Shown: positions 12,001 to 21,000 of the stretch, one piece after another
How the letters are laid out: each line of letters begins with the position of its first letter
Numbering within the stretch: the first letter of the stretch is position 1
NCBI GenBank assembly: GCA_911728455.2
Contig: OU452226.1
Span: 21,345,938-21,409,937 of the forward strand
DNA from: Marthasterias glacialis
Lineage: Eukaryota; Echinodermata; Asteroidea; Forcipulatida; Asteriidae
DNA length: 64,000 nt
Reading direction: 5' to 3'
Translations under genes and position numbers: made by a program
Notes under the pieces: model-generated
Seen by the model: only the letters and a program-made list of their open reading frames with translations
What the model was told of the DNA's origin: nothing
The model's database searches: none

Positions 12001-15000
12001 CGCTGCTTAAATTTTTTCCATAGCAAAAATAGTGTGAAGCTGTATGAAATTTGGTTCATTGCCTCACTCTGTGGCACTCCTCACCTGTAGCAAAAAAAAT
12101 TGACGTATGGTGGAAGACATTCTTTCAAGTGTAGAGTTACTCATTTTGTAGACTCACGCAGACTCACTTTGTAGTAAGGAATGGCCCAATATGTCACAGG
12201 TTAGCAAGGAATTTGTGCTTGGGCATGCCTGTACACTTCATTACTAAGCATTCAGCGCTTACACAGCTGCCTCAGGAATTCGACATTGACCCTGCAAGCA
12301 AAGAAAGACGACAGCACCGTATTTTCCTGCTTATCAGAGGCCTGGTGTACAAGATGCAGTACCCCCAAATCACCGAAACACAATTCTAGTGTCAACGTAT
12401 AAAGCGCACCGACGTATAAGACGCATCATAACCGCACACACAGAGGGCCCGCCAGGCGCCACTCACTGTCAATAGAGAGGTTGCACGTGACGTCACCCCA
12501 GACCTTTTTCTAATGCTGCATGCACAAACAGACGCTGGAAATCATGCAGCAGACGACGCGCCACCCATTGAGTTTGTACATGGCAGTACCCAACATGGCT
12601 GCAAAACCAACTTTCCCTGGGGTCATGCAACCTCTCTATACATCGCAAACAATGTTCGTGATTACAGCATTGTTAGAAAACATGGCCACAAAATATGAAG
12701 AATTGAATGCATGATAAGTAAAGCCTGTGACGGTTACACGGCAGTTACACGATTGTCCGCTTTAACGTTTTAGCATTTTTACCGTTCGAGTAGCAGTGCA
12801 AAAGTTCACTCGAATGTGCCGCAAAACGCAGACCACATTGCAATCAGGATACACAACGCACAAGCAGTCACATCCTTTTCGGGCTGTTTGTCTTTGTTAT
12901 TGCGCTACTGTGCATACTACAATAACATAGCCAAGAAATTTTGAACACTAGAGGGGGCTTTTTAGAACAATGCGATAGGATGAGAACATACGCCCTCTTG
13001 CTTCATGATTTGTAAATATTGGTCTTGTTTTCTTCACCTTTACAGGAGAAGACCCAGATGACAATGCTAGTCATGTGGTTGATTGAGTTATACCTCAACC
13101 AACTCGGTGAGTTCCGGTCCAAGGAGGAAGCTCGTAACACTCACGACTCTGTCCACACTGAGTTCCAGAAATTCCTTGCTCAGTCCAAGGTCAGGGTGAG
13201 TAGTGACTTCGGGGCACAGGTTCGACCCCAATAAATCAGCATTAGCAGGCAATCAGGTTGGCTAAGTTGTTTCTTTCCCTGCCTTTCACCTCTGCGGACC
13301 CCGGTTCGAATCCCACCTCTAGCTAGAGTTTCGCATTGTGGATTCTGAGGTTTTCAGTCCCATGGGTTGCGTGGGTTTCCCCCCAGTAGGTGTTTACCTC
13401 GCACATCTTACCTTCAGGTCTATGGGTTACAGTGTAAGGCACTTTTAAGGGTTCCTTGGTTTCTGTAAAAGTTGCCTTGTGTGACAATACCTGTAAGGGT
13501 GTGTACAACATTGGAAAAATAAACAATTACAGATTTGAACCCAATGTTTGAACAGTGAAAACATAAAATTGTTGGGTTGGTTTTTTTTTTCTTGTGACTC
13601 CGATGGCCGATTGACCCTGAACTTACACAGGTTTGTTATGTCATGTTTATATTGTGATACATATAGAGTAATCCGAGCAGCCCTCCTTCATGGTGGTTAC
13701 ACCAATGCTGCTATGGCCGCTGCTTGCGCAGCACACGGCAATAGCGCATCAGCCGCTCATATGTGCCAATCAGCATGGAGGATTCACAGTGTGTGTGCGT
13801 CGACGCGCGCGTGCGGCGGCCATGGCAGCGGTGGTGCAAACGCCCATGAACGAGCTGCTCGGATTAGTCTATTGTGTGGATACTGGTCTTTGACCAATGT
13901 TGTCCATGTGCTTCAAGACGTTTGTATAATTTTTTTATGTATTTCAGGATTGTCTGAGCGGTAACGTGGACACGGTGTATGATTTGATCGCTAGCCATGG
14001 AGACGTTGAAGACATGGTGTTCTTTGCCATGCTCATGAAAGGTGTGTGAACAATCCCCGTGAAATTCAAAGCATGCTTTACACACAGTGTTTGATTTGTA
14101 CATGTAGTTCCAAGTAAATTAGCTTACCAGGCTCAAGGTTCAGAGGCCAAATTCAAAGCAAATTTCCATGCTAGCTATAGCAGAAAATTTTGCTTAAGTG
14201 TAAGTATATTTCACAGGTTAGCAAGAAAATTAGGCGGCCAGCTTCCGCGTTCACCATGGATTTGCATTGTTATGCATTCATTTTCCTACAGGAAGCACCA
14301 GAAGGTTAGCATGCCTTTTCGTGTGTTAACGGTTAGCTATGAAATGGAAACCGCACAGTAAGCACAAAATCGGCCAATAAGCAGCTCTGTGAATTGGGGC
14401 CCAGGTGGCTGAGTCACCAGAGTTTTAAGCCGTATCCGAATCAAGCGACTTCGGCTACAGCTATGACCATTGGCACCAGCGTGAACATTGAAGAATAGAG
14501 TCCTTTTCAAACGAGGGAAATAACCAAGGTCCTAAGAACACAGGATTGTCAAATCCACATCGTGTGAAATGTACCCAGTCTGCTCTGCACAAGCACAGAT
14601 CCTTTATTCTGTTCCTGACCATGATCGAGGCCAGCAACACAAAAACACACCCATGTGGAAATCCACCACGATTGTCCATGGGAATGAACATCCTGCACAG
14701 AGATCAAGGTTTTAGAGCGATGAAGAGGCAGGGACCAAGGACTATGGTTTATCGAGAGCTACCACACATGCGCGCAATAATATAGAAGGCGAACAATGTT
14801 CTGCTGTCAAAGAATGCTATCGAGGCACAGAAAATGTGACAGAATTAATGTAAATTGACGATCCTAAAATATCTTTTCAGCCATTTTGTTTTTGTCCGAA
14901 GGACTTGTCATACTGTATTAGTTACAAATATTCTAAAATAAATTTATAGAAAATAAATTTATATAACATTACGTCATACTCTCATTTCACCAGTGCAAAA

Positions 15001-18000
15001 AAGTCACAATTATTTCTTTACTTAAAAGAAACTAAAAAAAAATACTAGACATTACTACATTTGAAATGACCTGATGTTGTGTTGTTTCGTTTTTGTTTTC
15101 AGATTATGAGAGAGTCATCAGTCACCACATCCAGCACGATGACTACCACTCGGCCCTTGAGGTCCTACGTAAGCCCAAGGACACAGAGCTGTATTATAAA
15201 TTCTCCCCAGTGCTTATGCAACACATCCCAAACGAGCTGGTCAGTGCATGGATCGAACAGGGCAAGACGCTGGACCCCAAGAAGTTGATCCCGGCCCTGG
15301 TGCAATACGACCACTCTGCACAATCCAGCCAGGTATAATAATAATACAAATAATAATACCAAGGTCTTATGTAGTGCTTTATCACACCTGATAGGGGTCT
15401 CAAAGTGCTATAAAAATATTTAGATTTTTTCCTGCAAGGTATGCGGAGTAACATTTTTGAAGTTTGAGACCAGGTCCTTTACATAGCACCATGTAACGGT
15501 TTACAAGGTGCTGTGGCGCAATCTGCAGCCGATCAAACCAGGAACACCGGGGCAAACCCCTTCTCTTTGCGATAAGTGTACTGGGTTCTTTTGCGTGCAT
15601 TACACAACACACGGGACCTACGGCTTTACGTCCCATCCGAGGGACGCAGCAATAATGGCTAAGTGTCTTGCTCAAGGACACAAGTGTCACGACCGGGACT
15701 TGAACCCACACATTGCTGATCAAAAACACCAGAGCTTGAGTCCGGTGTTCTTATCCGCTCAGCCACGAAACGCCACTATAGTCATTGTGACTTCTGCTGA
15801 ACCCCGTAGGTGCCAGAGTAGATATATTTCTTTGATGTCAGGGTGAATAGATTAGATGCGCCAGATAATTATGTGGCAGCAGTCAGATAAAACATTCATT
15901 CGCCAATTTAAGAACTATATCCTCTTTGGCACTTACAGGCTTCCGTAGACTTGTGACACTACATGTTAACAGAAGAGCCATAAAGCCTGGACTTCCAGCA
16001 GGCACAAAGTGTAAGCAACTCTATAGAAGAAACTGAAACAATCTGAAAACAAAGTCAACTTGATCGTTTGTTTTTTCCTTCTGGACAGGTGAACGAGGCG
16101 ATCCGGTTTCTTGAGTTCTGCGTTCTGCTCCTGGATAACACAGAGCAGGCTATCCATAATTACCTACTAGCGTTGTACGCCAAGTACCAGCCGGATAAAC
16201 TCATGGGTTACCTGGAGAGACAGGGAGATGTAAGTCAGCGAGCTTTTGTTTTTATCTGTGTCCCTGTCAAGAGTCGGAGGTGGGGGGATTGGCGTGGAAC
16301 TGTAGTCCCCAAAATAGGGAGCTGAGGAACTTTGAAAACATGAAGCTGATTTGGGGGTGAAAGTTTGAAAGAGGTTATCTGTATTGAGGAATTCACCTTT
16401 AATAATAATAATAATAATACACAGTTTTTATATAGCGCTTTATCACACCCTATGGGCGTCTCAGAGCGCTCAGTATTTTTTTCCTGCAAGGTATGATGAG
16501 TTGCGTTTTTGAAGTATGAGACCTGTTCCTTTACATAGCACCATGTAACGGTTCACAAGGTGCTGTGGCGCAATCTGCAGCCGATCAAACCAGGAACACC
16601 GGGGCGAACCCCTTCTCTTTTCGATAAGTGTCACTGGGTTCTTTTACGTGCATTTAACACAACACACGGGACCAACGGCTTTACATCCCATCCGAAGGAC
16701 AAAGCAATAATGGTTAAGTGTCTTGCTTAACGACCTTTGCCAAAAATTTGTGTACATTCAGCTTACCCCTGAAGCCATGTACCATGAAATGTTGATTGTA
16801 AACTCTACCTGTCATCAGAGCCTGTGTGTGTGAAGTTTTAAATCGCACCTGATTGTGTTGGTCTTCCCAACACGCCCATTTGGACGATTGTTTCCATTTC
16901 CCACATCTAAAAACATACTTATGTGGATAACTGTAATAGCGTGCAGTTTGACCCTTTGTGAAATGGAGCCTGAGGACATGACAGGGATTGAAAAATAAAT
17001 TTAAAAGAAAAGAAAAAATGCACGGATTTCGTACATAATTATGCGTTTTTAACAAAAAGGGTATTTATGAATGGGAATAAAAGAGTAGTGACTCGGTCTT
17101 CAACGGCCGTTTGAAACCGTGCAGGCCATGTGATAAATGACCTCGCTTTCGACTCGGTCCTTTATCACACGGCCATGACCTTGCCAGTTTTAAACAGCCA
17201 TTTAAGACCTCGGTCACCACTCTTTTATTCCCTTATTATTATAATGCATAATTTTGTTTTGCAGTGTTCAGCTTGAAAAGTTGTTCCATAGTCTTTGTTG
17301 GTCCAAGACACATCTTGTCCTCGTATGCAATTATAACCATTAATACCAGTTTTCAATTTCAAAAAAGAGACCAGACTATCATACCTTCCAGCCTTGATGT
17401 GGTTACATTAGTTTAATGGGAGAAAAACAAGATGGCCATACTTTGTCAAAGGTCAGTTGTGAAGCCCATGTGTTAAAGTTGAGATCTTTGCTGTCATTCT
17501 TTTAAAGATTGAAGACGATGTGCATTACGATCTGAAGTACGCATTAAGACTCTGCGCTGAGCATGGTCACAAGAGGGCGTGCGTCCACATCTACACGACG
17601 ATGGGACTGTATGAAGAGGCCGTTGATCTAGCATTACAGGTATGCCATCAAATAAAGCATTGCAAGATAGACTTGCCTTCATCCTGATGAGCATTAAGTT
17701 GCTTTGCTGAGATAGCCTCCTCCCAAAAGAGATTTACACATTGTTGTATCCCGGCAAGTGTAATATATATATAAATATTGGATGCTGATCAGTGCATTTT
17801 TGCAGAATGTAATTACAAAGTAAAATCTAGACTATTCCAATTCATGAGGTGAAGCCGAGTGAAACGGAAAAGCCAGATTTCGCGGAGTGATTACCGTATT
17901 TTCCTCTGATAAGACGCGGCTTATCTGACTTTCAAAGGTACGAAAACGGCACTGCGTCTTATCTAACGGTGCACCTTATCTGGTGATCATCTGTGTTTTC

Positions 18001-21000
18001 CGACTATGCCTACGAGCTTTGTTATAATGCCGATCTCACCACACAAAGCGGCCGTGCTTTCCAATAAAGGTCGTTAGCTCAAGATGTTCATGTATTCATT
18101 TACCTTTACGGCCATGGCCGTGGTTTCCGACAATGGCTATAACAACCTTTGTTGGTACACACTTACCGTACTTTCAGTTCACCTTACTGCGGTGCCTTGC
18201 TTTCCGACAAAGAGGTCTCCAAAACAATGTATTCTACGACAATGCATGAATAAAATACATTCAATTTTTGTTTTAAATATAACTCACACTGAGATCCTTG
18301 TCATTTGAATTTTTTTCACAATAAACACAAAGTAGACACAAAAATTCGTCCACTCTGAACATTCCTTAAAAAAAGTAAATGGACGATTCCATTTAGACAC
18401 CGACTCAAAGCGCTCAGTATTTTTTCCTGCAAGGTATGCGGTGTGCGGAGTTACGTTTGGAAGTATGAGTCCTGTTCCTTTACATAGCACCATGTAACGG
18501 TTTACAAGGTGCTGTGGTGCAATCTGCAGTCGATCAAACCAGGAACACCGGGGCAAACCCTTTTCTTTTCGATAAGTGCACTGGGTTCTTTTACGTACAT
18601 TACACAAAACACGGGACCTACGGCTTTACGTCCCATCCGAAGGATGAAGCAATAATGGTCCAGTGTCTTGCTCAAGGACACGAGTGTCACGACTGGGACT
18701 CGAACCCACACTCTGTTGATCAGAAACACCAGAGCTTGAGTCCGGTGTTCTTATCCGCTCTGCCACAACACGCCTGCAGTCTTGTGGAGTTTACCCCCAA
18801 ATTCAAGCCCTGGTGTATCTGTGGTTACAATAAGCACATTTCCATTTCTTTTTCCTCATCGCTTATTTATTTATTTTTTTTAATTAAAACAGTGTTAGGA
18901 CATTCGTCCTCTATGGCTGTGACTATTTGTTTATTTTTACAAGCATGTCTCGTCTCTTAAGTCTTCACAAGTTGTCTAGCAGGGCTCTCTGTTCCTCTTC
19001 TGTAAGCTTTGATATTTAAAACTTCTCCCCGCCCCCCCCCCCCCCTCCTCTTTGTGAATGCAATCAATGAATAAATTTGTCGTTTGACCTCTCTACCTTC
19101 AGGTGGACGTGGACCTTGCCAAACATTGTGCCGAGAAGCCAGAAGAAGACGATGAACTCAAGAAGAAGCTTTGGTTACGCATCGCTAGACACGTCGTGGA
19201 GGAGCAGAGTGACATCCAGAAAGCTATGCTGGTTCTCCAGGAATGCCCGCAACTCAAGATCGAAGACATCTTGCCATTCTTCCCTGATTTCGTCACCATC
19301 GATCACTTCAAGGTAAGTGGGCAGTGGAGTAGTTCAGAACACTTTTAGAGTTGGGGGCTGAGGGTGAGAGGCAAAAAGGGGGTGGGTAATTCTGTTTTTT
19401 GAAGCCTGCTGGCGAACAAAATGATAAACAGAAAGGTTTCTTCATTTTCTGGAAAAATTGCAGAAGCTCTTCTTTTTCAAAGGTTACGAGAAAAATAGTG
19501 TGGCATCACACTTTGCTAAGCATTTAAGATTTGATACACATCGTAAGACCAATCTTAGCCCTTTGTGAAATCAACATATTTTGGTTGGTAAGCACTTTCA
19601 TTCATGGTGTAAGTTTATTTATTTATTTTTTTCAGGATGCAATCTGCAGCTCCTTGGCCGACTACAACCAACATATTGAGTCTCTTAAGAATGAGATGAA
19701 AGACGCTACTGAGAGCGCCAAAGCCATCCGAGGAGACATCCAGGAAATGAGGAACAAGTAAGGGCTTTGTCACACATAGCAATTAGGCAACCAGTTCAGA
19801 CAATCTCCAAGAATAGAGAGGTTTCGTGTGACGTCACCCGAGACCTTTTTCTAATGCTGCGTGCACAAACAGACGCCGGAAATCATTCTCAGACGACGCG
19901 CCACCCATTAAGTTTGTAAATGGCTGGACCCAACATGGCTGCGAAATGAACTTTTCCCGGGGTCACGCAACCTCTCTATAGGAGCAATTTGCAATACAGT
20001 ACGCCCTCCTCAGTTTGCCCAGGGGAGATTATTTTCTCCCAAAAGCGGTCGACTAAAAACAAACACACTCGCAACTCATAATCACTCGGTATCTTCTGGC
20101 TTTTCCATTTCACTTGGCTTCGCCTCGTGAAATAGAATAGTCCAGCTTTCACCTGGTGATTATAGTCTGCGCAGCGACAATGCATCAAACATTTATTTGT
20201 ATGCTGTATATTTGTGGTAATAATGTACTAAAGGTTAAACCTGTGAACAAGGGTGTTTGCAATGAACCATAAACACTGGGAATTGAACCCCTATTCTTCC
20301 ATGAAACGTCTGTTCTAGTGCACGGAAAAAACGGAATGTATAGCTACATGCCCCATAGACTGGTCCTCTATCCCAGACTGGTCCCCCATGCCCCAAAGAC
20401 CGGCAATGGTTTCAGTGGTACACATTGACGCATAACTACATGTACAAGACTTACAGCGATATAACATGTACACTAGTGTGTGTTCAGTGTTCAATATGAT
20501 GGTATGTGAAGTCAAAGGTACATTCGACAGGAACGAGGATCCAAAGGCCAGTATCTGGCGTGATTCACGAGCCTCGAGGTATGACGTCAGATGTTCAGTC
20601 TACATGCCCCTTTGCTATGGGTGCCTTTTGTGATACTAGTTGGCAGCAGACTTACCGGAGGACATTTCCGAGAACAATGGATTTACCTGGTAAGTCTGCT
20701 GCCACCTGGTGTCCCAACAATTCTCCCTCCGATTACAATTCAAATATTTTAAATTATTACTGGTCTTTTGAAGTGGGTGTGTGTTCTTTCCTTTTTCCCC
20801 AGATACGGAATTGTAGGAGGCAATCAGAAATGTTCATCCTGCAACTACCCGTTGTTGACACGTTCCTTCTACCTCTTCCCATGCCAACACATGTTCCACT
20901 CAGATTGCTTAGTAAACGAGGTAAGTCAGATGAGAGATTTACACAGGGTGAAGACTTTTACAGGACCCAGACCTTACTGCCCAGTACTGACCATATTTTG

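Larger units (their letters stand above)
15103..19757 (+). other. VPS18: VPS18 clathrin-heavy-chain-repeat/alpha-solenoid exons 17-21
   Basis: Exons 17-21 encode the best conserved part of the alpha-solenoid. It includes YYKFSPVLMQHIPNELVSAW, EQAIHNYLLALYAKYQPDKL, YALRLCAEHGHKRACVHIY and LWLRIARHVVEEQ, matching the CHCR region that binds other class C subunits. Exon 21 ends in a charged helical stretch (SLKNEMKDATESAKAIRGDI) that precedes the RING, consistent with the coiled coil seen there in the family. No frame breaks were seen. Confidence 0.9.

Noticed and set aside
13548-13964. 138-codon plus-strand frame
   Set aside because: It is mostly the palindromic MITE at 13669-13866 and a dispersed repeat.
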